A DNA stretch of 64,000 nt from contig CM068385.1 of the NCBI GenBank assembly GCA_034770075.1, positions 71,678,479 to 71,742,478 of the forward strand, written 5' to 3'. The notes under the pieces are model-generated. The model was not told where the DNA came from. It saw only the letters and a program-made list of their open reading frames with translations, and did no database searches. This document shows positions 53,322 to 64,000 of the stretch, piece by piece (the first letter of the stretch is position 1; every line of letters begins with the position of its first letter). The translations under genes were made by a program, and so were the position numbers. This DNA comes from Aralia elata. Its lineage: Eukaryota > Streptophyta > Magnoliopsida > Apiales > Araliaceae.

Positions 53322-56300
53322 TGTGACACCCCCAAATCCGTGTCCCTTCAACCACGGGTTCGGTGCTCACGATACAACATACACATCACATATATCTACC
53401 CATTCAATATGAATTACGTCATTCCTTACATTAATTTAATACAAAATATAACATCGTTATCCCAGGTTCAACTAACCTTTACAAAACATATATAATAATA
53501 CAAAATATTTATAACAAATCTATAACATATTAATTATTACATAAGTGACACTACTCGGTCGCCTTCGCTTTGCCTTTGTCCTTCCTAGAACATTCGGCTA
53601 CCTCAGTCTTGGCTGAAAAGTTTTATTTAAAGCAAGGGTGAGCAACTAATTTGCTTAGAAAGTTTAAAGCATACAATAAACCATATATTATGAACAAAAG
53701 AGTTTAACTTTCTCGGATTTCAACAATATCCTAAATATTGTGAAGTAATGGAAACAATGAATCATTTCCAATAATAAGATTATCTTGAATCTCATGCTGA
53801 ATAATACATCATGAATAAAGAGTTAAATATTCTAAATTTCCAACAATATTCAATTGATTGTGAAGAAATAACATTACTGCAACACTTTTAACAAACAGGA
53901 TTCTTTTATTAAAATTTCATGTTGAGTGATCGCTAAGGATTGTGAACTGCTAGAGGGATTATCAGTCATTTAACTGAATACCTCGAGAGTATAAGTTAAT
54001 CTCAAGGACTAATTACACTCTTTGCAAGTACGTAAGGTGATTAGCCTTATTATACTTCATATTATGCATAACATTCAAACATAGCGCGCAGGGTCGGAGG
54101 TCCGACAATAAAGTTCCCCTTTTATAAGGGTTGTTCATCTCAGTCTTACATCATGAGTCCGCACCACAACAATATGGTTTGGATTGACTTCAACGAAATT
54201 CTATGATTTCAATATTTTATATTAATATCAGCCTAGCCGAAACAAGTGGCATAGACTTTCATTAACAATGCAATTCATGCATAGCCGAAACAAGTGGCAT
54301 TGATTCTCAAAACGATTTATACATGCTAGAATGTTTCATGCTTTAACGATTCAATAATTGAACGAATCTGTTAAATGCACCGTAGTGCGGATATAACATG
54401 TAATCAACATTTAGAGAACATCAATTGAGAGTTTAAATAGAAAACTTATCTATCTCGTTGTCTACGATTAATGTTAATATGTCGTTACTCAGATAACCTA
54501 CAACATCCATAAATATTCGCTTAATCGTTACCCTTGTAAAAACATCACCGACAATTATCGTAATCTAACTCGATAATCACCTTATTGACTTAATTCGAAT
54601 GTAAACATTCCCTCACATTATACATATAATATTCCATAAAAATATGTAATTAGCATGTATTTAGACTCATACGCTGCAAATAAACACATTCCAGTCGGTA
54701 GGAATTACTTCGGTAATTTCCGACTTTACGGTTTTAATTGTTTTTAATCCATTCGAAGTCTAATTTTCTCATGAAGCCTCCTTAACAATTTTATTATTTT
54801 TTTCTCTTCTGGCCACACACATATACATATATTCCATTCAAAAAAAAAATTCTAGAATTTTTCAACTTCCCCTAGTATTTTTCAAAAACCTGTTTTTAGT
54901 TCGTAACTTGTCAAAATTAGCTACATCAAGATCAACTCAAAAATTTCCAATCTCTGGACAGAATCTCACATATGAGAACACGAAGTTCCAATTTAAATTC
55001 CGTGGCCATCAGTGTTGTAGAATTCAAGTTATGGCAATTTTCGTCTTTAAAACCCTCAAATGTAAACAACCATAACTCACTCGTCCGAAGTCAGAATACA
55101 TTCATATTCAGACAGGAGCTACGTTATATCATATAGTTTCATCTCCCAAAAGGCCTGAATTTATTTCAATGTTTAAGTGGTTCAAACATGGGTCGGACAG
55201 TCTAGGGCAATAGGGTTTTGCAGTTTTTCGGTTCCGAACTGTTTTGGTAGAATCTGTCCCCACAGAATTATACAACTTCTTTTTCATAAATTCCAGTTGG
55301 AGGTTTTACGGGACTCATGTATCTAACTCCAAAACTTGGACACACTCAAAAATTCAAAGTGAGCTAAGAGTTATGTTCGTTTATATCTTAGGTTCCGTTT
55401 TTGGCCATTTTCAGTTTTACTGATACTTAGGTTTTTAAGAAAGCTTTGTTGTTTTCATGGTTTTTCATATATAGAACATATAGCAACCATATATAGTCCT
55501 TCATACCCTCCCTTATAACATAGGATCCACCATGATCCATCCATCAAACAAAGCTCCCAAAATCAACCAAGCAAAAACATGAACTAAGCTAAAGAAAAAG
55601 CAAAACTAGGGTTTGTAACTATTATACCTTTGCTTGGATTGGATGGATGATTGCTACTTCTCCTTGAATGAGATTGATAACCCTCTCCTTCTTGATCTTC
55701 CACAGCCGTGGCTCTCCAACTTTCTTAGCCTCTCAAGCCTTCTTGCTCTCATAAAATCTCTCTAACTTCTCTCTTTTAGAAATGCTGAAAATTCTAACAA
55801 GGCAAAGCCTTTCCCACACCTCCTCTATTTATAGGCCTCTCCTAACCTCTCTTAGCATCCATTAATCATCTAGCATCATGCCTAATCATGCTTAAGGCTT
55901 AATTTAAGAGGTTACTTGCAACCAATTTGTCAAAAGAAATGATGAGGAGATGGAGTGAAGAAGTAAACAAGGAAAATTTTGCAAGTATTCTTCATTTTTT
56001 CTTCATGTGGGGTCCACTTGGCCACAATTTCTTCTCATGTGGGGCCCACCAATTGAAAAAAACTCACTCCCCATGTGGGCCCCCTAGAAATCCGGCCACC
56101 CCCCATTTATCTTCCATTTTTGCTTTTCTTTTATCATCATTTATGACATCATGCTACTATATGAGGTTTATGTCATCATTTTCATTTTGGGCCACCTATT
56201 GGGCCATCACTTGGGCTTTGATTTGGGCTCTATACACAGTTTGCTAGGGCTTAGTATGGACTTTGGTTTGGGCCTTAATAATTCCTTTTTGAACTACCCG

Positions 56301-56912
56301 AAATAGCAATACACTAGGGTTTGTCGACTAGGTCATTTAATCAACGTCTTTTCGACCTTTAATAAAATTTACTAGCTTGTTTGCATAATTTATTTAAGCC
56401 ATCATATTTTATCATACGAGACTATCATTTCAAGCTTAGTTAGTTAGTAACATAAGGTTAACTCAATAAATTCTGATCTCTTGGTTTTCCTTTTTGTTCC
56501 ATCAATTCTTTGACTCAATTAGCCCTAATTGGCTCGAAAACTCTTATCGTTCGATCAACAAATTATTATACATATATCTAACCATATTCATGGAAGCACT
56601 TTATTACTCATAATAGTTAATCACTTAATGATTATTAATCTTTCATTTGCCATTCGAGGCCAACATCCAAGTTATGTTAATTCATAACATAAGTTTACCT
56701 TGCTTCTCCTCGATTAACTCATTTAATCATTTATCTTGGCTTCTTTTTAATTCCTTAATCAATATGAAATAAATAAATTGACTAATTTATTATCAATACA
56801 TACATATATATACGCATATGTTCAAAACAATTCCTCATAAAAATATATATTTCATTAATATTTTAATATAAAATAACCTTTATTATGACACGTAGTATTC
56901 TCAGTCATTACA
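53322..56912 (-). repeat. Tekay-type 3' LTR, 3.6 kb
   Basis: Bounded by TGTGACACCCCC at 53322 and GTCATTACA at 56912. AT-rich with no gene; the open frame at 55927-56247 is LTR sequence. Contains the paired GCCGAAACAAGTGGCAT motif at about 54237 and 54284. Same LTR family as fragment A at 36358-41466. Confidence 0.92.
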
Positions 56913-57589
56913 TTCTCCCCCCTTATAAGGATTCCGTCCTCGGAATCAACATTACCGTATATTCTAATTCTGCCTATTACTAGACCCGTATTTATCTGTC
57001 GACCAGTCTTATTGAATTGCTACAACATAGGTATTACATTATTCTTCTTTCATTTACTCTTTCTTATCTCATTCATGGGCAGGAAATCTTTTCTTAGCCC
57101 CAAGTCTTATTGACTTGCCTTGGCTCATAACTACCTGTTATCTCAGGTATCAACATTTTTAACATAATAGTATTCCTCTACCATATTAAGCAACTTTTGC
57201 TTTTTCTCACTCTACTCTGGACTAACACCCCTTTAACTTACTATTCTTTTGCAAAATTCTTTGCTACTTTAACAATTATTGCATAATCAACATATACTCT
57301 ACTCTTTACTTCCTTGGTTTTGGACATAATACGTCATATCTTCATAAGATTACAACGATTTATACAAACATCTTTTTACCTATCGCTTCTTAACATTCCT
57401 ATCATCATCTTATTTCCTCATTTTCACTTATGAAAAGATCTTAACATAATATATCCTCGAATAATAGCACTTGCGTTTCATATCATATGATTTATCTATC
57501 GTATTTTTCCTTGGTCTTTTAATACTAATAACCTTCCTTTAGCTCATCATACATTACCAACTATATTATCTACAGTCCTTTAATTCTTC
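56913..57589 (-). other. 3' internal region with polypurine tract
   Basis: AAGGGGGGAGAA (reverse complement of 56913-56924) adjoins the LTR, preceded by CCGAGGACGGAATCC, the usual motif before the tract in this group. The remaining 650 bases are AT-rich and too decayed to show a chromodomain. Confidence 0.75.
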
Positions 57590-58550
57590 CAATCATTCCC
57601 TCCCATATAGGGCTTCGTAAGGCAGCATGCCTATACTCGCGTGATAACTATTATTATACGCAAACTCTACTAACGGTAGATGATCATTCTAACTTTCTTT
57701 AAAATCCATCATATAAGCTCTTAACATATCTTCTAACGTTTGAATCATTCGTTCACTCTGCTCGTCTGTCTGAGGGTGATACACTATATGCAACCTCAAC
57801 TGCATCCCCATTATCTCTTGAAGACTCCTCCAAAATTTTAACGTGAAGCGTAGATCCCGATTCGACACAATCGATACTGGCACTCCATGTTTCATTACAA
57901 CTTCTTTGATATCCAGCTTAGCCAACTGTTCTAAATCAAATCACGAAATTCATCGTAATGTGTTCTCACTTTCATCCTGGAATTCTCCAATGGTTGTAGT
58001 AAACCGCTTTATCTTTGATGTCTCTGACACGTCAGGCATTTGTTAACGTATTATGTAACCTTTCTTTTCATGTTTGGTCACCAATAAAGTTGACGAAGAT
58101 CTGATACATCTTCGTGCTACCCAAATGAATCGAATAAGTCGAACTATGACCTCCTGTAAAATTTCCTTTAATAATTCTGGCACTAACGACACTCAAATTC
58201 CTCCTTTAAATCCTACTAATTCTTTATTATCTATTTTAAATTTAATTCTTCCCCTTCTGAGATTTTTTTTCTTATCCTATCACATTCTTCAACTTCATTC
58301 TACGCTTCTTTGACTCTATCCCATATAGTTGGACAAGCTTCCATCGAAAACAACTTTTCCTATGATTCCTTCGGATGCTTCACTTCTAATTTCATTCTCA
58401 TAATTTATTTTATCAATTCCTCATGTATTGTCAACATTGACAATTTCTCCCTACTTTTTCTTCTCTGGTATCGGCAACCACATTTGCCTTACCCAGGTGA
58501 TGCAAAATATTACAGTCACATTGCTTGATTAATTTTAATTATCTCCGTTG
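57590..58550 (-). pseudogene. pol: Integrase remnant
   Basis: Minus-strand reading shows CLTCQRH near 58030 (zinc region), then HGVPVSIVSNRDLRFT with the second catalytic aspartate and YHPQTDEQSERMIQTLEDMLRAY with the catalytic glutamate region at 57925-57689, then HLPLVEFAYNNSYHASIGM after a TAG. NxQT context reads DEQSER, where NGQSER is usual. Several frame breaks. Confidence 0.85.
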
Positions 58551-59544
58551 TCTCATGTTCAACTCCTTATGTATGAAGATATATTTCAGACTTTCATGAT
58601 TTGCATATATCTCACATTTCTCACCATATAATTAGTGCCTTCAACTTTTCAAGACAAACACAACTGTTACTACTTCGAGGTCATAAGTAGGGTATCCCCT
58701 CTCATAATCCTTCGCTAGGTCTACTAAAATTTCCTACTAGTCTATCACATGATCCAAAAATTATACTCTCTCTAACCAAAACTCACACTTCAAAACTTAG
58801 CGTAGAACTTCTCCTTTTTCAGTATTTCTAATACTATTCTTAGAAGTTCCACATACTCTTCCTTATTCTTGGAATAAACCAAAATATCGTCGATGAATAC
58901 CACCACGAACTTATCTAAATAGTGCTTCAATATCCTATTTATCTTGTCCATAAATGCGACTGACACATTTCTAAACCAAAACGACATTACCAGGAATTTC
59001 ATAACGAGTCCTGAATGCTGTCTTTGGCACATCCTCCTTCCTCACCTTTAACTAATGGTAACCATTTCATAAATTTATCTTGGAGAATTATTTTGCTCCC
59101 TTTAACTAGTCAAAGAGATCGTCTATTCTCAGTAACGGTTATTTATTCTTGATCGTCACCTTGTTCCACTCTCTATAGTTTATAGAAAGTCTCATTGATC
59201 CGTCCTTTTTCTTTACGAACAATATTGGCGCTCCTCGGGGAGATACGCTCAATTAAATATACTTCTTCTCTAATAACCTTTAAAGTTATATCATCAATTC
59301 CTTCTTCTCTACCTGTGCCATACAATACGAAGCTTTCAATATCGGTGCCATTCCCGGTACTAAGTCTATCACATAATTGATTTTTCTTATCTGGCGGAAT
59401 ATTTGGCAATTCTTTCGGAAATACATTTACGAATTCTTTTACTACAGGAATCTGATCCATCTCTATTCTCACTTTCTGGGTACCTATAATATATGCTAAG
59501 TAACCCATGCCTCCTTTCCTTAGCCATTTCTTGGCCTGCATCAT
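58551..59544 (-). pseudogene. pol: Reverse transcriptase and RNase H remnant
   Basis: 59544-59173 reads AKKWLRKGGMGYLAYI, then VVKEFVNVFPKELP of the reverse transcriptase N-terminus with a frameshift; a decayed middle at 59172-59033; and 59032-58790 with VVVFIDDILVYSKNKEE holding the active site. Directly after, at about 58730-58560, RNase H residues (KDYERGYPTYDLE, SLKYIF) follow, so some 300-400 bases between them are missing compared with element B. Stops are many. Confidence 0.85.
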
Positions 59545-61085
59545 CGTTAGATAGGAAGATTGTCCTAGTGATGTGCTGCCCTAAAACACTACCTTAGACT
59601 TACTTGGAGTCTAAAGGTTTACATTTTTCTTCTAACAGTTTATACTGCACCATGGTTAAATAACCCATCCATCCCTATGATCACATTAAATTCTCCTAAC
59701 CGAATTGAAATTATATCCACAGACAACTTGTGTCCCATTTTCTCTGCACAACAGTTTCTATGAACGTGGTTAATGGTTATTACTTCCTTATTAGCTGCTT
59801 CGATGTTTAAAGTATTTTCTAATTCTTCGCGAGGTAAGTTTAATCGCCTAGCAAATTCTTCAGAAATAAAAGAACAGGTAGCGCTCGAATCAAATAATAC
59901 ATAAGCAGATATATTATTGACTTGGATTATACCTGACACTTCTTCCTTTGAAGCAACCGCATCCTGAACCGTCATGTTAAACGTATGTGTCGTTGATCTT
60001 CCTGGCTGTGCTGGTCTGATAATCATCAGTTTCCCATTATTATTTCCTTTGTTACCGCTTCCTCCCTTTGCATTCTTCTTTGGACAGTCACAGATCTGAT
60101 GGCCTGACGATCCACACGAAAAACAACCTTTTAACTTCTTTGGACTAGGACAGTTGGGAGAGATGTGTCCCTCCTGACCACAGTTATAACACACTCTTTT
60201 GCCCTTCAGGCAGACTCCCTAGTGATTCTTACCACAAATGGTACACGCTTCACCCCTCTTCTTACTCTCTCCTAGTTTATTTCCCGAGTTATTATTATCG
60301 TTCCACTTGCGCTTGCTTGCGTTATAGCCTCCACTACTACCTCCCCTATTATCCCTTTCATTCCTCTTCTTCTTCTCCTTCTGTTCCTGGTTGTACTTAG
60401 ACAACGCTTCACTACCTCTCTCGGCGATGATCGCCTTTTCTAACATTCTTGCGAATGAGTCGATCTGAAATACCGATACCTTACTATACAACTATGGTTT
60501 TAATCCTTGTTCAAAGCGACGTGTTTTCCTTTCATCAGTATCTACTTGGTGTGGAGCGAATCTAGCTAACTCATTAAATTTGGTCCTGTATTCAGACACC
60601 ATCATGTTCTCCTACTTTAGGTTTAAAAATTGTAATTCCATTCTATTCTGCATGCTCCTCGAGAGGAAATTCTCAAAGAACAGTTCTTTAAATCGATCTC
60701 ATGCTATCACCCCTTCTCCGGCCCTATTCTGGTTAGCTTCCCACCAGTAATTGGCTTCTTCTTTTAACATGAAAGTAACAAAAGTCGTCTTTTGCTCTTC
60801 CGCGACTCTAGCGACTATGAACACCTTCTCCATTTCTTTCACCCACGTTTGGGCCTCTATCGGGTTTATAGTTCCCTTCAACTCTGGGGGTCCTATGGTT
60901 TTGAAATCTTTAAAGTTTTCCAAATGGTTTTCTGGCAGATTCAGATTTTCTGCGATAGGATTCCTATTCTGTAGGGTTCCTATTAACATATCCACAAATT
61001 GCTGTATTGGATTCACTTGTTCTCTTCCTCCATTCACTGGTTTTTCTTATGTTGGTTCTACTAGGGCTCTTCTCCTAGGTGGCAT
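59545..61085 (-). pseudogene. gag-pol: Gag, zinc knuckles and protease
   Basis: Gag start at about 61085 (MPPRRRALVEP), with a stop a few codons later; 61037-60699 reads QQFVDMLIGTLQNRN, NFKDFKTIGPPELKG, EAQTWVKEMEKVFIVAR and LKEEANYWWEANQ. 60491-60219 gives MYSKVSVFQIDSFA, a basic linker and CTICGKNH. 60194-59640 has knuckles CYNCGQEGHISPNC and CFSCGSSGHQICDC, then protease AYVLFDSSATCSFIS, in which the catalytic D-S-G has become D-S-S, and GEFNVIIGMD. So the protease would be inactive even without frame breaks. Confidence 0.88.
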
Positions 61086-61444
61086 CTTTCTGTTTAACAA
61101 AGATTCTCGTTATTATCTTATCATCGATGATTTATCACTTATTATTAAAACATTCAAGTCACTTCCAACACTTAATAAATATTTTCATAATCATGTTTTA
61201 TATTCATATGCATCTGACTAGTGCATAGTTCTTTACATCCAATAGCACATATTGCTATAAACATTTACTATCCCTTTATGACAGCAAAAGTCGGGATTTA
61301 CTACACATGCCCTTAACATAAAAGATGGGCTCATAAGTATAACCCCTAATATAACAAAAGATGAGGTATAAAACGAACTATCCTAATTTCTACACAAAAG
61401 AGTAGGGATTTAAACATACATACACATACATATAGCATATATTA
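61086..61444 (-). other. Spacer between coiled-coil ORF and gag
   Basis: AT-rich, no coding frame. Same position and similar size as the spacer at 46163-46455. Confidence 0.4.
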
Positions 61445-61987
61445 TTACATATATCCACTAATAACTCCCGGAGCATCCCACGCCTCCCCTATCTTAATCA
61501 TCCTCTTCCGACTCAACATACGTCGGCTCTGCCCTTCGTTCACAGGATAATGATACACCCTATCTTGCCACCTTCTGAAGGCGGTCTTAAATGCGTAGCT
61601 CATCACGTCTATCTTGGCATTCTTGCTCCTCACCTTATTTTCCAAATCATATATCCTACCTACAGCTTCATCTCACTAGTTTTCAATCCGAACTCTATCT
61701 ATAATCTCAGCCTGCCAGTAGGCCTGGATGGTATCCTTCTCCACCCGCAAGGCCTCTCTCTGGTGCTCTGACTCATGAAGTCTTTTCCTGAGTTTCGCAT
61801 TCCTAGCCACTAGATGGTGTACTAGGGCTCTCAGTTGAGTCAAGGCCTCCATTTGCTCTTGACCCTGCTCTTCTAGTTCGTGCACCGTATCTTCCAACTC
61901 AATATTCCTATCCAACAGATCACCTAACATTTCATTTCCAACCTCTAACATCCTACAACCACTAAAACAAGGAAACAAACACTTCAT
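61445..61987 (-). pseudogene. Coiled-coil ORF upstream of gag, diverged homologue
   Basis: The frame 61987-61676 encodes LGDLLDRNIELEDTVHELEEQ, AQL-type heptads and LRKRLHESEHQREALRVEK, a coiled coil. A TAG and a TGA (61678-61673) interrupt it; the same frame goes on to 61445 with MSYAFKTAFRRWQDRVYHY and MLSRKRMIKIGEAW. This lines up with the end of the ORF at 45437-46162 (YTFQTAIDKA, DRVLHY, MLNRRTMFRIMEE). Position (between primer site and gag), length and layout agree. No known family recognised. Confidence 0.72.
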
Positions 61988-62157
61988 TAGCCTTTCGCAA
62001 TAAAACTTTTATCACATAACACATAAGGTATTCAATTGAACCTTCGTTTGATGAATTTTCACAATTCACTGCTTAGAACTCTAAATGAGTTTTTCTATCT
62101 TTCTTACGGTCATATTCCTAAGGCTTTTCCCCCCACCTAAGGTTTAGAACATACCAG

Positions 62158-62168
62158 CTCTGATACCA
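62158..62168 (-). other. Primer-binding site of the minus-strand Tekay-type element
   Basis: Reverse complement reads TGGTATCAGAG, initiator Met tRNA type, three bases from the LTR, as in element B. About 170 bases of leader separate it from the coiled-coil ORF. Confidence 0.93.
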
Positions 62169-62171
62169 ACC

Positions 62172-64000
62172 TGTGACCCCCCTAAATCTGTGTCCCTTGA
62201 ACCACGGGTTTGGTGCTCACGATACAACATACACATCACATCTATCTACCCATTCACTATGAATTACATCATTCCTTACATTAACTTAATACAAAATATA
62301 ACATCATTATCCCAGGTTCAACTGACCTTTACAAAACATATCTAATAATACAAAATATTTATGACAAATCCATAACATATTAATCAGTACATAAGTGACA
62401 CTACTCGGTTGCCTTCGCTTTGCCTTTGTCCTTCCTAGAACATTCGACTACCTCGGTCTTGACTGAAAAGTTTTATTTAAAGCAAGGGTGAGCAACTAAT
62501 TTGCTCAGCAAGTTTAAAGCATACAAAAAACCATATATTTTGAACAAAAGAGTTTAACTTTCCAGGATTTCAACAATATCCAAAAGATTGTGGAGTAATG
62601 GAAACAATGAATCATTTCCAATAACAAGGATTATCTTGAATCCCATGCTGAATAATACATCATGAATAAAGAGTTAAATATTCTGAATTTGCAACAATAT
62701 TCAATTAATTATGAAAAAATAGCATTACTGCATCACTTTTAACAAAGAGGATTCTTTTCTTAAAATTTCATGCTGAGTGATCGCTAAGGATCGTGAACTA
62801 CTAGAGGGATTATCAGTCATTTAACTGAATACCTCGAGACTATAAGTTAATCTCAAGGACTAATTACACTTTTTGCAAGTACGTAAGGTGATTAGCCTTA
62901 TTATACTTCATATTATGCATAACATTCAAACATAGCGCGCAGGGTCGGAGGTCCGATAATAAAGTTTCCCTTTTATAAGGGTTGTTCATCTCAATCTTAC
63001 ATCATGAGTCTGCACCACAACAATATGGTTTAGATTGACTTTAACGAAATTCTATGATTTCAATATTTTATATCAATATCAGCCTAGCCGAAACAAGTGG
63101 CATAGACTTTCATTAACAAAGCAATTCATGCATAACCGAAACAAGTGGCATTGATTCTCAAAATAACTCATACATACTAGAACGTTTCATGCTTTAACGA
63201 TTCAATAATTGAACGAATCTGTCAAATGCACCGTAGTGCAGATATAATATGTAATCAACATTTAGAAAACATCAATTAAGAGTTTGAATAGGAAACTTGC
63301 CTGTCTCGTCGTCTACGATTAATGTTAATACATTGTTACTCAGATAACCTACAACATCCATAAATATTCGCTTAATCGTTACCCTTGTAAAAACATCACC
63401 GATAATTATTGTAATCTAACTCGATAATCACCTTATTGACTTAATCTGAACGTAAACGTTCCCTCACATTATACATATAATATTCCATAAAAATATGTAA
63501 TTAGCATGTATTTAGACTCATACGTCACAAATAAACATATTCCAGTCGGTATGAATTACTTCAGTAATTCCCGACTTTACGGTTTTAATTGTTTTTAATC
63601 TGTTTGAAGCCTAATTTTCTTATTAAGCCTCCTTAACTATTTTATTATTTTTTTCTCTTCTGGCCACACACATATACATATATTCCATTCACAAAAATAA
63701 TTTTTTTGGAAATTTTCAACTTCCTCTAGTATTTTTCAAAATCCGTTTTTAGTTTGTAACTTGTCAAAATTAGCTACATTATGCTCAACTCAAAAATTTC
63801 CAATCTCTGGACAGAATCTCACATATGATAACACGAAGTTCTAGTTTAAATTATGTGGCCATCGGAGTTGTAGAACTCAAGTTATGGCAATTTGCGTCTT
63901 TAAAATCCTAAAATATAAACAACCATAACTCACTCGTCCGAAGTCAAAATACGTTCAAATTCAGACAGGAGCTACGTTATTACATATAGTTTCATGTCCC
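62172..64000 (-). repeat. Tekay-type 5' LTR, truncated by window end
   Basis: Starts TGTGACCCCCCTAAATC and follows 53322 to about 55150 closely up to the last base of the window. Half of the LTR lies outside. Confidence 0.92.

Larger units (their letters stand above)
53322..64000 (-). mobile_element. Tekay-type gypsy element, minus strand, right end outside window
   Basis: LTRs at 53322-56912 and from 62172 to beyond the window; primer site against the right LTR and polypurine tract against the left LTR show right-to-left orientation. Internal region of 5.3 kb holds a coiled-coil ORF, gag, zinc knuckles, protease, reverse transcriptase, RNase H remnant and integrase in chromovirus order. The visible LTR parts differ at several percent of positions, so it is older than the Tat element. 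Confidence 0.93.

Noticed and set aside
55927..56247. 106-codon frame in the Tekay-type LTR
   Set aside because: Inside an LTR and not supported by the partner LTR fragment A, where the frame is broken.
1..64000. Possibility that the gag-pol regions are endogenous pararetroviruses (caulimovirids)
   Set aside because: All have LTR pairs, primer sites, polypurine tracts and integrase or target duplications, which caulimovirids lack; no movement protein seen.
1..64000. Host protein-coding genes
   Set aside because: Every long frame is explained by transposon domains, LTR sequence or repeats; no frame resembles a non-TE plant protein.

Overview
This is nuclear DNA of a flowering plant, probably a eudicot, and I find no host gene, rRNA, tRNA gene or CRISPR in it. 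Almost all of it is transposable-element sequence, much of it nested: one Ty1/copia element, one CACTA (En/Spm-type) DNA transposon, one Ty3/gypsy Tat/Ogre-type element, and several Ty3/gypsy chromovirus (Tekay/Del-like) elements, solo LTRs and fragments. Plant origin is shown by the lineages themselves: initiator-Met tRNA primer sites, a Tat-type second RNase H, plant-mobile-domain and DUF7745-like antisense genes, and a CACTA element with TNP2/DUF4218/DUF4216 domains. The exact species cannot be told.

Layout. 1-8916: a degenerate minus-strand copia element with 1.8 kb LTRs, its 3' LTR cut by the window edge; it appears to sit inside the 5' subterminal zone of the CACTA element. 8917-12934 and 30857-35080: the two visible halves of that plus-strand CACTA element, ending in a perfect right terminus at 35080. 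12935-30851: a 17.9 kb plus-strand Tat/Ogre-type retrotransposon inserted in the DUF4218 exon of the CACTA transposase, with a perfect 5-bp duplication ATGTG and near-identical LTRs. It carries gag-protease-RT-RNaseH-aRNaseH-integrase in sense, two antisense genes (a spliced plant-mobile-domain gene and a DUF7745-like gene), and a 140-bp higher-order tandem array before the 3' LTR. 35081-36357: unassigned sequence, part of which recurs at 52923-53321. 36358-41466: Tekay-type LTR fragment A, carrying a deletion-derivative element with TSD AGATT. 41467-42807: a plus-strand copia LTR/leader fragment of the same family as the first element. 42808-52922: Tekay-type element B in plus orientation, with an upstream coiled-coil ORF, gag and pol truncated in RNase H directly onto a partial 3' LTR; that LTR contains a minus-strand solo LTR with TSD GGATT. 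53322-64000: a minus-strand Tekay-type element with 3.6 kb LTRs, its 5' LTR cut by the window end.

How it fits together. The order of events can be partly read: the CACTA element came first, then the copia and Tat elements entered it; the LTRs of element B, LTR A and sequence X were later targets for solo LTRs and other insertions. Every coding region is broken by stops or frameshifts, so none of these elements looks autonomous as sequenced. The most unusual items are: the coiled-coil ORF upstream of gag that recurs in two diverged Tekay-type copies; the two-gene antisense cassette of the young Tat element; its 4 x 35 bp = 140 bp higher-order array and 20-bp palindrome modules shared between LTR and 3' region; and interchangeable leader modules of the copia family. 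All assignments come from reading motifs by eye; no database search was run.
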